Of a stretch of DNA of 52,337 nt, positions 27,301-36,846 are shown piece after piece (positions within the stretch are counted from its first letter, which is position 1; each line of letters starts with the position of its first letter). Under the pieces are notes generated by a model. That model saw only the letters and a program-made list of their open reading frames with translations. It ran no database searches and had not been told where the DNA came from. Position numbers and translations under genes: made by a program. Where the stretch lies: positions 1 through 52,337 of the forward strand of contig JBCCHB010000123.1 of the NCBI GenBank assembly GCA_039028975.1. The letters are read 5' to 3'. The DNA comes from JAHBNG01 sp039028975. GTDB lineage: Bacteria; Chloroflexota; Anaerolineae; Caldilineales; Caldilineaceae.

Positions 27301-29750
27301 ATACGGATGGTGATGGCGTGACTGACGGGGCAGAAGTCGCTCAAGGGACGAATCCAACCGATGGTTTCGTCATCGAGACGGGCGTGATCGGCGCTGTAGA
27401 TACGGCAGGTTATAGCTATGCGCTCTGCATCGAAAACGATATTGCCGTACTGGCTGAAGGGTCATCTAATCGTGGCTCAAGGCCAGGCGTTACCATTGTC
27501 GATGTAAGCGAGCCGTTGATGCCGGTACTGCTAGGGCGCCTGGATACCCGCAGCGCCGGGGATGTGGCCTGCGCTGGGGAGCGAGCGGTGGTCGCCGATG
27601 GTCTTGGCGGTCTGCTTATTATCGACATCACCGACCCCAATGTGCCACAAATTTTGCATGAAATAAGCTTGGGTGAGGCCAGCAATAACTTTGTCGAGGC
27701 GATTGTGACGGATGGTCGCTACGCCTACTTCAGCACAGCCCAGATTGCGGTTGGGCAAGGCAATGGACTGCTCGGCGCTGTCGATCTACAAACTGGTGTA
27801 CTGCACGAGATGCTCACCCTGCCAGAGGGGATGAAGAGCCTAGCCATCTCTGAAAATCGCCTGGCAGGGCTGGATGGCCGCTACGTCAATCTCTTCCAGA
27901 TTGTAGATGGCCGCCCTCTCTTCATGAGCCGGATTGCCCACAACCGGAATCCCTTCCAGCAAAGCTTTGTTCGTTCGCAAATTGGGCTAGATGGCTCGAC
28001 CCTCTACTATACCCATTTCGATGGCTATGACACGCTTGACATTAGCGATCTGCGCAATCCGACCCTGCTGGGCCGCTCGAGCGAGCAATTTGGCACCAAT
28101 CGAGGTCTGGCATTAGGTGGAACGGGGGCTGTTTTGATCACCCTTTCCCGCGGACCAAGTGACTGGGCGGTTGCTTATTTCGACGGGACCAATCCAACCA
28201 ATACCGATGCGAACATCTCTGAGTTCCCCGTGCCCGAAGGCGCCTACGAGGTTTTGATATACAAAGGGCTGGCCTATGTGGCCAATGGTGAAGACGGGTT
28301 ACAAGTCATCAACTTCCAACAGGCTGATCGAGCTGGCATTGCGCCGACTGTCTCCGTTTCGTTAGGTGGGACCAAGCCCCCAGGGGTAATCGGGGAGAGT
28401 GGTTCGTCTGTTCTGGTTGCTACAGTTGCCGATGATGCCCAGATTCAGCAGGTGGATTTTTTTGTGGACGGGATGCAGGCAGCCAGCGATATGTCGGCAC
28501 CATTTGAGTATCTCTTCAGCACGCCTGCCAGCAGTCAACAGATAAGTGTTACTATACAAGCACGGGCTACGGACACGGGGGGCAACAGAGGCGAAAGTCC
28601 GCAAACAACCCTAATGCTGGTGCCCGATGCCACTGCACCAGAAATTTTGCAGGTTGCCCCCATCAGTGGCACTCTGGTGATGACGCGCCAAGTAGATAGC
28701 ATTGCCGTTCGTTTTAGTGAAGCAATGGACGCAAGTTCACTGACCGGTGAAACGCTGATTCTATTCGACGAGAGCGGCGTAGTTATCAACGGCGCCGTTA
28801 CCTATGATGGAGCAACCCGTACGGGACATTTTAGACCTAGCCTGCCCCTTGCCATTGGGACCTATCACGCAGAGGTAACAACGGGTGTTAAAGATCAAGC
28901 AGGCCATGCACTTCTGCGTGGGGCAAGCTGGTCTTTTGAGGTAGTTGCTCCTGTGCGCTGGGTTGGCGCGCCAGGTGCCACAAACTGGAACGACCGCAGC
29001 AACTGGAGCGGTGGCGCACGGCCAGGGCCAAAGGATTATGTCCTCATAGATGTGCCAAGTGCTGCGCCAAGCGATGTGGTGTCAATCACGCTTACTGCGG
29101 GTGGTACGATTTACGGCATTATCAGCGAAGAGCCCCTTCTGCTGGCAGGTGGCAACTTGCAGCTAACCGGCCAAGGGATCTTCAACCACAACGTGACGGT
29201 CGCTAATTCTGCTCGACTAGGTAGCGAACAGGGCCTCGTCTTTAACCGCGATCTACACTGGCGAAGCGGAGAGCTATATGGAATTGGCGGGTCAACTGTC
29301 TACGGTACGCTGCTCATGGATACCGCAAGCGATAAATACCTGGGCGACAATCATCGGCTGAACGTGGCGCAGGAGGCTATCTGGCAAGATGGGCGGATTG
29401 TTCTCAACGGCCCATTCCTGCCTAGTGGTCAGATCAATATCCTGAGTGGCGCACGCTTCGACATCCAGTCCGATGGAGTGATGATCGGTGAAAAGCTGCT
29501 CATCAACAACGCTGGAACAGTTGTCAAATCAGCTGGGGACGGCCAAACGATTATTCATGCAGCTGTTAGAAACGAAGGAATTCTATCAGTAGAGAGCGGC
29601 GAGATTGTCTTTAAAAATGAAGTTGTACGCAGTGGGTTGGGCAGTGGAGCCGCGAAAAGTCCTTGCATCTGGCCCGAGTTAACGTTGAGTGCTTCTCAAC
29701 CCCTGACTGAGTTAGCGTGCCCGAAAGATTTAGGAGTGTATGAGCAGTGA
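24327..29750 (+). CDS. Giant secreted modular protein: cohesin-dockerin-Ig-propeller
   Basis: This 1807-residue protein has a hydrophobic export signal (about residues 29-52). About 64-205 is a cohesin-like domain (GFEFDLIYDRELIKVLE), followed by a YLPFIAQ linker. A dockerin-like pair of Ca loops (DIDGNGQVNVIDVVHVAKAF; LDVNNRVDTVDIDRVAQRW) lies at 253-312. Then come a Big_5 Ig domain (312-428), a prealbumin-like domain, a Cys-rich hydrophobic segment (about 700-790), a TSP3-like DxDxDG region (970-1012), an LVIVD-type beta-propeller (about 1018-1335), two more Ig-like domains and a beta-rich C-terminus (1543-1807, NWNDRSNWSGG). AAAGGAG precedes the ATG. It is presumably extracellular and adhesive or polymer-binding; no catalytic site was recognised. 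Confidence 0.82.
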   Translation: MLRTGFVASKLYKISAFLHADSAQANLLKVFATFICVGCLLTLDGHLQSSFALEVQPTMPTLALIAPEDGVAATQPFEVQVQLTNVQNVSGFEFDLIYDRELIKVLEIAALDGFGVTDECDPNQIRCTVMLGPWDHNELTAVGGYAFGNGEEASGNISVAEIRMEPKGITGTVSIEVINALIATSDLSLAITPETKGATFVLGKGNKQSSAATYLPFIAQDDTLPIVSESDISPLFAPLDVASGGAVGAGSGPDIDGNGQVNVIDVVHVAKAFGATPGTTMWNVNLDLDVNNRVDTVDIDRVAQRWKRGLTRLVSSSPLDGESDIAVTRETVFEFSHPLDAATVQSAFAATSGGRPLSARIHLSPDERRVTLFYHTPLSANATVAVAIDGTKLRDSQGYLVDLTSDGLADEHHQITFETLGLTLIPNTSICGTVLASERSAGTTADVPLSGATITVDGMESTLRTTTDDTGRFCLDPAPSGRFFAHVDGRTATNAVPNGAYYPFVGKPWTAQPGRQTEVGHVYLPMVQPGTLQAVSADEDTTIRAAASIIADNPAFTDVTITVPADSLFANNGSRGGQVGIAPVPPDRLPGTLPEGLEFPVVITVQTDGPTNFDTPAPVCFPNLPDPVTGALPEPGSKEELYSFNHDSGQWEAAGSMTVSQDGQLVCTDPEIGIRAPGWHGSGPSPYGPGPNPNPLPPLQCMATVSAQQLVPNAQDDELDKCLQKCESKGHTCVTKCALTSLVPFALCALGTGPAFPLCAGGVIAGAAVCAGLCVYDTHECAEDCNNKCPAVAAQASLVERGMSPSNEEVINAVHQLTQQAQSLTYDHVMAGEPLPENVVAQVQMLIDQANALADGDALAFILKYLRDLEQENLPLTAEVGEPSGNAPPYPVRYVADVVRAGGTSLKIRGKTAANGEYSIFVPRDGTLVSVSFYDSQANAWGQVHPNQRPGARNRLPRFYLKPIDDSFPDFDGDALPDVVEFIYATDTNNPDTDGDGVTDGAEVAQGTNPTDGFVIETGVIGAVDTAGYSYALCIENDIAVLAEGSSNRGSRPGVTIVDVSEPLMPVLLGRLDTRSAGDVACAGERAVVADGLGGLLIIDITDPNVPQILHEISLGEASNNFVEAIVTDGRYAYFSTAQIAVGQGNGLLGAVDLQTGVLHEMLTLPEGMKSLAISENRLAGLDGRYVNLFQIVDGRPLFMSRIAHNRNPFQQSFVRSQIGLDGSTLYYTHFDGYDTLDISDLRNPTLLGRSSEQFGTNRGLALGGTGAVLITLSRGPSDWAVAYFDGTNPTNTDANISEFPVPEGAYEVLIYKGLAYVANGEDGLQVINFQQADRAGIAPTVSVSLGGTKPPGVIGESGSSVLVATVADDAQIQQVDFFVDGMQAASDMSAPFEYLFSTPASSQQISVTIQARATDTGGNRGESPQTTLMLVPDATAPEILQVAPISGTLVMTRQVDSIAVRFSEAMDASSLTGETLILFDESGVVINGAVTYDGATRTGHFRPSLPLAIGTYHAEVTTGVKDQAGHALLRGASWSFEVVAPVRWVGAPGATNWNDRSNWSGGARPGPKDYVLIDVPSAAPSDVVSITLTAGGTIYGIISEEPLLLAGGNLQLTGQGIFNHNVTVANSARLGSEQGLVFNRDLHWRSGELYGIGGSTVYGTLLMDTASDKYLGDNHRLNVAQEAIWQDGRIVLNGPFLPSGQINILSGARFDIQSDGVMIGEKLLINNAGTVVKSAGDGQTIIHAAVRNEGILSVESGEIVFKNEVVRSGLGSGAAKSPCIWPELTLSASQPLTELACPKDLGVYEQ

Positions 29751-29756
29751 ATCATT

Positions 29757-29792
29757 GGCACATGCCTTTGCACATGCAGATGCACCTAACTC
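29757..29792 (+). repeat. Three 12-bp TGCACA-type repeats after the giant protein gene
   Basis: Units GGCACATGCCTT, TGCACATGCAGA and TGCACCTAACTC start at 29757, 29769 and 29781, the same 12-bp phase and core as 24023-24082. The array begins 7 bp after the stop codon. Read in one frame, both arrays encode AHAFAHA followed by related residues. Confidence 0.75.
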
Positions 29793-29861
29793 ACGCTTAG
29801 ACTAGATGGCTTGAGATCGAAAAGTCGCTGCGATTGAGCCAAGTTTTCGTTAGCCGCTTTG

Positions 29862-29903
29862 ATTAGACACTGATACGGCTAAATACTGATATCAGTGTCT
29901 AAT
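29862..29903. terminator. Perfect 14-bp inverted repeat between convergent genes
   Basis: ATTAGACACTGATA (29862-29875) and TATCAGTGTCTAAT (29890-29903) pair perfectly around a 14-nt loop. Its position between two convergent genes suggests a bidirectional terminator, but there is no strong U-tract, so it could be another palindromic repeat. Confidence 0.5.
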
Positions 29904-30048
29904 GATTCTTGTCGGTCTGAGGTGGAACCTCGCTAGTGTTTTGTTATGAATCGCTAAACCATAGGCGCAGAACACTCAGCCACAGATGGGGTAAGAATCC
30001 GACTGCGGTTCTTTACATAGCGTACTGTACAGTGGAGGCATCCCCAAC

Positions 30049-33000
30049 CTACTGCCCAACCAGCGGCAAATAAACGCTCGGTACAACTTGACTAGGCCCT
30101 TGCGGCGCATTCTCCAGATCGACCATTGACGAATCAACGGTGAAGGTCGCAAGCGGCACTCGACTCGCAGCTTGGGTTCCAGAAACTTCAATCCCATACA
30201 TCTCAAAATTCAAAGCCCACGGCACCCCACTAACACCCACATCAAATGCTACGGTCAGATTCTCTGTCTCTTCAAACAGATTCGCAGCAGGGCTGATATC
30301 ATCGGGCAGATCCGAATTGTCAATGGAGAGAATAGAGCCAACGCCGCCAGCGCCCGTCCCGTCGTGGGTTTGCAGGAACGAGTTATCGGCCCGGGTTACC
30401 TCAAAGAAGATATTCTCCAGGGGATCGCCACTGTTGTAGTAGAAATTAAAGTCGATGTACAGTGTCCCTAGGATAGCTCCATTGTCGGTTCCTTCGGAAT
30501 CGTAGGAGAAAGAGGCCAGAGATTCGCTCATGCGTTCCTGTAGACTGACGGTCTCACGGCCAAGCAAACCAAAGTCGGTCAGGTGGTCAACGGTAAAGAC
30601 GATGGTGTTGTTGGCCAGATCGTGGCTGATCAACGTGATACCGTCGGTGAGCCAGCTTTGTCTATCTTCATCATAGTAGAAGAGTTGGAGCGTGGACTCG
30701 TCTTGCCCTGCCACATCCTCATTGGCATAGGTGAAGGTGAGTTCGATGGGCTGGATAAAGGTGAAGTCGGTCTGCTCTTGACTACCGATGTAGGCATCCA
30801 GCGTAAAGGCTCGACCGGCCAAGCTAAAGCCCTCTGGCTGGCCGTCTGGCTCTGGCGCGTTGACATCTTCTTCGTAGACGAGGACAAGTTCTTGGCTCAC
30901 GGCACCGGCAGGGACGTCGATTGTGGTGGTGGCGCTCTCTTCTTCGTCACTTTCGAAGGTAAGGGTCGTCTCTTCATTCGGATCAACGGCCCCAACTTCT
31001 GACTCGGGCTGTGCGCCACCGCCAGCGCTACTTTGAACCGTTACCATGACCGTGCCGCGGCTGGAGAGTAGGCCGTCGCTGACCCTATATTCGAAGAAGT
31101 CGCGCCCAGTAAAGCCAGGGTCGGGCATGTAGGAGATAGCATTGCCGTTGATGGATATGATGCCGTTGCTCGGTTCCAGTAACGCTGGGAGTAAGGCTGG
31201 GTCATCCACAACGTTAAATGGATCGCCTTCTCCATCCAGATCATTGGCAAGCACATCGATAGAAACAGATGTATCCACCGTGGTTGTCACACTATCCGAA
31301 TTGGCGATGGGCGCGTCGTTGCCGTCGGTAACATGGATTTCGATCCCACTATACCCAACAGAGGAACCACCAGGATCGATGGCAAGGATATCAATGGTAT
31401 AGAGATTCTTCTCCTCAAAATCAAAGCTTTCGGTTGGCCGTAAGATAGGTGCAGGGCCAAAAAATGAGGCAATGTCGAAAGAGGCCGCATCCTCACCTTC
31501 GATAGCAATGGTATGCAGCCCCATGTCATCCATATCGGGATCAACCACGGTTATCTCACCAATCATGTAGAATTCCAACTCATCTTCAGGTATATTTTCC
31601 GGTACGGTAATCGTTGCAAGGTATGCTTCAACGCCATTGATCAATATAGCCGTTGGCCCTTCATTAATCTGATTGACTATGATCGAGGCCGTCTCTTCGG
31701 CAGAGAAGCCACCGCTGTCCGTAACGCTGATTTGGAGGTCGTAGAAGTCGTTGCCCATATCGGCATCCAGAACAACTGTCGTCATTAACTGATCACCATT
31801 TGGCCCGCCGATTTCAAAGTCGCTGCTGCCCCCCACAATTTCATAGGTGTGGGTATCCGTGGCATTGATATCATCGGTCGTCAGAGTCCCAACCACCGTG
31901 CCGACGGGCTGATTCTCATCCACAGAATCGTTGCTCAGGAAGACGCCCATGGGCGGCTCATTCATCTCTACCATGACGTTGACCGTGGCCGTATCGCACA
32001 AGCCGCCGCTGTCGCAGATCTGATAGGTGAAGTTATCGCTACCCACATGGCTTGGCGTAGAGGTGTAGGTGACGGCTCCTGTTGTGGCATCAACCGTAGT
32101 GGAACCATTTAGAGGTCCGCTTGTCACAGAGACGGTGGTCGGGTCCAGATCCATATTGGGGTCTGTATCGTTGGCCACCACGTCAATCAGAGCGCCCACG
32201 CCTTGGATGGCGATGGCGCTATCGTCGTTGGCTTCGGGCGGCAGGTTGCTTGATGGTTGCATCTCGCCCAGCAGGGCAAACTCAGTCAGGTGGGCCAGGG
32301 CAAAGACAATGGTATTGTTGGCCTCGTCGTGGCTGGTTGGTCCACCGACCTCTACCCAACTGCCGCTGGTCTCTTCCAAATAGTAGAGCGCCAGGGTATT
32401 TTCGAAGAGGGTTGCAATGTCTGCCTCTGCATAGGTTAGGGTGATCACGACCGGAGCGTTGAAGATGAAGCCGAGTTGGTGGGTGCCGCCGCTGTAGGCA
32501 TCCAGGCTAAAGTGGCGTCCCGCAGAGCCAAAGTCGGCGGGCAGGTTGGCTGGAACACTTGTCACATCTTCGAGGTAGACAAACGAATGGACTGTGTTTA
32601 ATGCACCAGCAGGGAACTGGACCGAAGTGGTTGCGGTGGCCTCGGCGCTGCTGGCAAAGGGCAGAGTCGCCTCTGTGCCGGGCAGGATTGTCTGTACCGC
32701 GACTTCGGGCGTGTTGGCTGTTGGTCCATCGCGCACGACCACCGCGACCGTTCCCACGCTGGTCAATGTGCCGTCACTAACAGTGTAGCCAAAGACCTCA
32801 TCTCCGCTAAAGCCATTGTCTGGCGTGTAGGTTATGGTGGTGCCGTCGGTAGCAGTGCTACCGTTTGTTGGATCGTCGACCGTGGTGATCGTGAGTACAC
32901 CATTCTCTGGGTCCAGATCATTGGCCGTTGCGTTGATGTCAACCGCAGTGTCGACGTGGGTGATAGCGCTGTCAGCGATGGCCAAAGGCTCTTCGTTGAT

Positions 33001-36000
33001 ATCGTTGACCAGAATGGTCAGCACCTTCTCCAGGAAGAGGCCGCTGCTGTCGGTAGCTCGCAGCGTGATGTCGTAGCTGCTCTGGGCTTCAAAGTCAAAG
33101 CTCTCTTCGGCCCGTAGCTGGGCAAATCCGCTGCCGATGACGGAGAACTTGTCGGCATGTTCTCCCAGAATGGAGAAGCTGTGGGTGCCCATGTCATTTA
33201 TGTCTGGATCAGTGGCTTCGACGGTATCTACAATGTAAGGCAGTTGACTTTGTGGAATATTCTCGTCTACCTGATTAAAATTAAGAATGACATCGGTTGG
33301 TGCCTCGTTGACGTCGTTGATCATAATCATGATGTCCCGCTCCACCGAGAGCCCTCCACCGTCTGTCGAGCGAATCTGGACCATGAAATCGGTGGGACCC
33401 GATTCATAGTCCAAGAGGATCTTGGTCACCAGCTTATCGCCGTCAATCTCGAAGCTGTCGCCGCTGCTCAAGATTTCGTAAATGTGGGTATCGTTAAAAT
33501 TCGGATCATCGGACGTTAGTGTGCCAACGATGGTGCCAGCGGGCGCATTCTCATCGACACTGCCATCAATGTTGCCGTCCAGATAAATCTCTGCCGGTGG
33601 GACGTTAATGGTGATAATCACATCGGCACTGTCACAGAAGCCGACTGCATCGCAGACTTGGTAGGTAAAGGTGTCGTCCGTAATGAAGTCATCGTTGTTG
33701 GGGGTATAGGTGACCTCTCCAGTGGTTGCATTAATGCTGGTCGTGCCGTTGAATGGACCATCAGTAATCGAGACGCTAGTTGGGTCAATATCATTATCCA
33801 CATCGGTATCATTGGCCAGCACGTCGATGATGACGGCGGTTGCTTGGTTGGTGGATGCCGTATCGTCGTTGGCCACCGGGGCCTGGGTACCACCCGGGCC
33901 AGCTACGTAGATGGGCACGTTGGAGAATATATCGTCCGTATCGTTCCCCAACTGTCCCCAGACGTTGTATCCCCAACATTGGGCCACGCCGTTGCCCAGC
34001 AAGACGCACGTATGTCGATAACCAGCCGAAAGGGCGCTGGGGGCCGAGGCCAATCCCATAACGGGTGCGGGCGTATATCGACGGTCAATATTAGTCCCAT
34101 CGCCCAACTGTCCCACAAAGTTCAAGCCCCAGCACTGAACTGTATTGTCGTCCAGCAAAGCACAGCTGTGATTATCGCCCGCGGCAATGGCCTTCACGCC
34201 AGACGCCAGGCCAGCCACATCCACCGGCGTTTTGCTACCGACAGAGATAGGTGGTCCCACATAATCACCCCAGCATTTGACGCCACCACTGCCGTCGCCG
34301 TCTGGATCGAGCAGCGCGCAGGTATGGTCGTGTCCAGCGGAAATGGCCGTCACCCCATCCAAGAGATCGGGTACATCTATGGGAATGGTACGGTCGCTCA
34401 ACGTGTTGTCACCGAGTTGCCCAGCCCCGTTTCTTCCCCAGCATTTGACGCCACCAATGCCGTCACCATCCAGATCGAATATGGCACAGACGTGGGAAGC
34501 GCCCACTGATATGGCCGCCACATTTGCATCGAGGCCAACAACATCGACGGGTGAGGTGCGGGTGGTCTTTGTGCCATCTCCCAGCCCTCCGTGGCCGTTG
34601 GGTCCCCAACACTTGACGCCGCCAGCGCTAGTAAGGGCACAGGTGGGGCCGCCAGCCGAGACGGCAACCACATCTGAACTGAGGCCGATAACATCCACAG
34701 GCGTAGTCTGCCCAGCCGACGTATCGTTACCGGCATAGCTGCCCCAGCACTTGAGGCCACCGCTGGTAAGCAAGGCACAGGTGTTGCTGGTGCCGCTGGA
34801 GATGGCAAGGACGCCTGAACTCAACCCCGTCACATCGACCGGAATGGTGCTCGACAGGATTGTGCCGTTGCCCAACTGACCCGATTCATTGTCCCCCCAA
34901 CAACGCACGCCATCGCCCGGACCGACTGCATCCACGAGCTGACAGGAGTGATCGTAGCCCGCTCCGATGGCGTGGGCTTTCCCCACTACGTTAATGGAGA
35001 TGGTGACGGTGGCCGTGTCGCATTGGTTGATTGCATCACAGACCTCGTAGACGAAGCTGTCCGAGCCGCTGATGCCAGGGTTGGGGGTGTAGGTAATGGC
35101 TCCAGTCGTCCCATTAACGCTGGTGCTGCCGCTGCTGGGGCCGCTGGTCACGCTGACGCTGGTGGCGTCTAGATCGTCATCTGGGTCCGAATCGTTAACC
35201 AGCACGTTGATGGTGGCTGGCGTCTCTTGGTTGGTGGTGGCGCTGTCGTCGAGGGCGATAGGGGGGTGTCCAGCATTGGGATCGATAACGTCAACTGGGG
35301 TTAAGCTTTGGTTCCCAGTGCCGTTGCCCAATTGGCCGGACCTGTTATATCCCCAACATTTCACGCCGCCTCGTCCGTCGCCATCCGCATCGACGATAGC
35401 GCAGGTATGAGAGACACCTGGCGCAATGGCGATCACGTTGGTGGCTAATCCTGTTACATCCACAGGGACCGCGCTATTGCTGGTTGAACCGTTGCCTAGC
35501 TGTCCATAGTGGTTCCATCCCCAGCATTTGGCCCCACTGCTGCCGTCGCCATCTGTATCGACCAGTCCGCAAGTTTGATGGTAATGCACTGAAATGGCTG
35601 TAACGCTGGCACCAAGGCTAGACACATCTACAGGGCGGCTAACGCTATTGCTGGTTGAACCGTTGCCTAGCTGGCCTTGGCTGTTATAGCCCCAACACGT
35701 GGCATTGCCTCTCCCGTCACCGTTCGCATCGCTAATGGCACAGGTATGAAACCATCCGGCTGTGATGGCAATGACGTCAGCAATGCCGCCAACATCAACG
35801 GGTTCAGAGAAGTGCTGGGGACCCGTTGAGCCGTTGCCCAGTTGGCCGTAAGCGTTAAAACCCCAACATTTGGCATTGCCTCGTCCATCACCATCTGGAT
35901 CGACGATAGCGCAGGTATGGCGATATCCCGCCGTGATGGCAATGACATGGCTAGAGAGGCCGGAGACATCCACCGGAACCGGACTATTGCTGAAGGAATT

Positions 36001-36642
36001 ATCGCCCAGTTGACCGTCCCCATTCCAGCCCCAACACTTGACGCCGCTGCTGCCGTCACCATCGGCGTCGACCAGTGCGCATGTATGATGTACACCCGCT
36101 GCGATGGCAACGACGCCATCAGTGAGGCCAGAGACATCAAACGCTGTTGAGCGACTGATGAATGAGTTGTCGCCAAGCTGCCCAGTCCAATTGCCACCCC
36201 AGCATTTGACGCCGCCCCGACCATCCCCATCAGCATCGACCAAGGCGCAACTGTGGACATCACCTGTGACAATGGCCGTGACGCCAGCCGATAGATTGGT
36301 CACATCAACGGGCGTCGAACGCTGGTTCGTTGTGCCGTCGCCCAATTGGCCGTCTCCGTTATGGCCCCAACATTTGACGCCACCGCGACCGTCACCATCC
36401 ACATCGACCAGGACGCAACTATGTACACCGCCAGAATCGACGGCGCTGACGTTGTTGAGGAGGGGCGTTGCTTGCGCGTCTGTTGCGGCATGGGCGGTGG
36501 GTAGCCCGCTCGGCAGTGGTGAATGGAAGGGCAGGATGAAGAGCAACGCGCTAAACAGCATACTCAGCAGGAGACGCCGCCGGGGGAGGCAGCGTTCAAG
36601 CCAAGCTTGATTGTGTTTAGTAAATCGAATTTGTTTGGTCAT
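30049..36642 (-). CDS. Giant secreted protein: 14 RCC1-type repeats, cadherin-like and ZU5-like domains
   Basis: This 2197-residue protein has a signal peptide (about residues 1-52, cleavage near AHAA). Seven RCC1-type repeats lie at about 55-455 and seven more at 556-914, each ending in KCWGxNxxGQLG. Nine of the 14 include a DxDGDG-like (in one, DANGDG) calcium-type loop. Cadherin-like or Ig-like tandem repeats with a paired-Cys signature (VCDxxxxCDTA) lie at about 456-555, 915-1010 and 1465-1560. Cadherin repeats and two ZU5-like regions follow. A 165-residue C-terminal module ending YLPLVGQ is shared with the neighbouring 497-residue protein. AGGAG lies 6 nt before the ATG. The role is inferred to be cell-surface adhesion or binding. 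Confidence 0.85.
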   Translation of the reverse strand: MTKQIRFTKHNQAWLERCLPRRRLLLSMLFSALLFILPFHSPLPSGLPTAHAATDAQATPLLNNVSAVDSGGVHSCVLVDVDGDGRGGVKCWGHNGDGQLGDGTTNQRSTPVDVTNLSAGVTAIVTGDVHSCALVDADGDGRGGVKCWGGNWTGQLGDNSFISRSTAFDVSGLTDGVVAIAAGVHHTCALVDADGDGSSGVKCWGWNGDGQLGDNSFSNSPVPVDVSGLSSHVIAITAGYRHTCAIVDPDGDGRGNAKCWGFNAYGQLGNGSTGPQHFSEPVDVGGIADVIAITAGWFHTCAISDANGDGRGNATCWGYNSQGQLGNGSTSNSVSRPVDVSSLGASVTAISVHYHQTCGLVDTDGDGSSGAKCWGWNHYGQLGNGSTSNSAVPVDVTGLATNVIAIAPGVSHTCAIVDADGDGRGGVKCWGYNRSGQLGNGTGNQSLTPVDVIDPNAGHPPIALDDSATTNQETPATINVLVNDSDPDDDLDATSVSVTSGPSSGSTSVNGTTGAITYTPNPGISGSDSFVYEVCDAINQCDTATVTISINVVGKAHAIGAGYDHSCQLVDAVGPGDGVRCWGDNESGQLGNGTILSSTIPVDVTGLSSGVLAISSGTSNTCALLTSGGLKCWGSYAGNDTSAGQTTPVDVIGLSSDVVAVSAGGPTCALTSAGGVKCWGPNGHGGLGDGTKTTRTSPVDVVGLDANVAAISVGASHVCAIFDLDGDGIGGVKCWGRNGAGQLGDNTLSDRTIPIDVPDLLDGVTAISAGHDHTCALLDPDGDGSGGVKCWGDYVGPPISVGSKTPVDVAGLASGVKAIAAGDNHSCALLDDNTVQCWGLNFVGQLGDGTNIDRRYTPAPVMGLASAPSALSAGYRHTCVLLGNGVAQCWGYNVWGQLGNDTDDIFSNVPIYVAGPGGTQAPVANDDTASTNQATAVIIDVLANDTDVDNDIDPTSVSITDGPFNGTTSINATTGEVTYTPNNDDFITDDTFTYQVCDAVGFCDSADVIITINVPPAEIYLDGNIDGSVDENAPAGTIVGTLTSDDPNFNDTHIYEILSSGDSFEIDGDKLVTKILLDYESGPTDFMVQIRSTDGGGLSVERDIMIMINDVNEAPTDVILNFNQVDENIPQSQLPYIVDTVEATDPDINDMGTHSFSILGEHADKFSVIGSGFAQLRAEESFDFEAQSSYDITLRATDSSGLFLEKVLTILVNDINEEPLAIADSAITHVDTAVDINATANDLDPENGVLTITTVDDPTNGSTATDGTTITYTPDNGFSGDEVFGYTVSDGTLTSVGTVAVVVRDGPTANTPEVAVQTILPGTEATLPFASSAEATATTSVQFPAGALNTVHSFVYLEDVTSVPANLPADFGSAGRHFSLDAYSGGTHQLGFIFNAPVVITLTYAEADIATLFENTLALYYLEETSGSWVEVGGPTSHDEANNTIVFALAHLTEFALLGEMQPSSNLPPEANDDSAIAIQGVGALIDVVANDTDPNMDLDPTTVSVTSGPLNGSTTVDATTGAVTYTSTPSHVGSDNFTYQICDSGGLCDTATVNVMVEMNEPPMGVFLSNDSVDENQPVGTVVGTLTTDDINATDTHTYEIVGGSSDFEIGGPNGDQLMTTVVLDADMGNDFYDLQISVTDSGGFSAEETASIIVNQINEGPTAILINGVEAYLATITVPENIPEDELEFYMIGEITVVDPDMDDMGLHTIAIEGEDAASFDIASFFGPAPILRPTESFDFEEKNLYTIDILAIDPGGSSVGYSGIEIHVTDGNDAPIANSDSVTTTVDTSVSIDVLANDLDGEGDPFNVVDDPALLPALLEPSNGIISINGNAISYMPDPGFTGRDFFEYRVSDGLLSSRGTVMVTVQSSAGGGAQPESEVGAVDPNEETTLTFESDEEESATTTIDVPAGAVSQELVLVYEEDVNAPEPDGQPEGFSLAGRAFTLDAYIGSQEQTDFTFIQPIELTFTYANEDVAGQDESTLQLFYYDEDRQSWLTDGITLISHDLANNTIVFTVDHLTDFGLLGRETVSLQERMSESLASFSYDSEGTDNGAILGTLYIDFNFYYNSGDPLENIFFEVTRADNSFLQTHDGTGAGGVGSILSIDNSDLPDDISPAANLFEETENLTVAFDVGVSGVPWALNFEMYGIEVSGTQAASRVPLATFTVDSSMVDLENAPQGPSQVVPSVYLPLVGQ

Positions 36643-36692
36643 GGTTCACTCCTGAATAGTATTGTTAGACTAGTTAGATAAATGCTATCGAA

Positions 36693-36770
36693 CCCGAGGC
36701 TAAAGCCATCGGGCTACCAAACAACGCCCACTAAAGCGGGCTATCAGGTCGATGAATCAGCCCGATTCAT
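36693..36770. repeat. Cluster of three small hairpins
   Basis: Consecutive palindromes: CCCGA...TCGGG (36693-36713), GCCCACTAAAGCGGGC (36726-36741) and ATGAATC...GATTCAT (36752-36770). The CTAAAGC cores resemble common dispersed intergenic hairpins. The cluster lies between the two genes that share the C-terminal module and could attenuate or terminate the upstream transcript. Confidence 0.6.
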
Positions 36771-36846
36771 GGGGTGTCGTTATTTAGCCCAGAGGTAAAT
36801 CCGCTGGGCGGGCATCACATACCCGACAACTGAGTACACGTTGACC

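Noticed and set aside
33658..34509. Plus-strand open frame of 283 codons opposite the RCC1 protein
   Set aside because: A shadow of the repetitive RCC1 coding sequence; residue composition mirrors the repeat period and no domain is visible.
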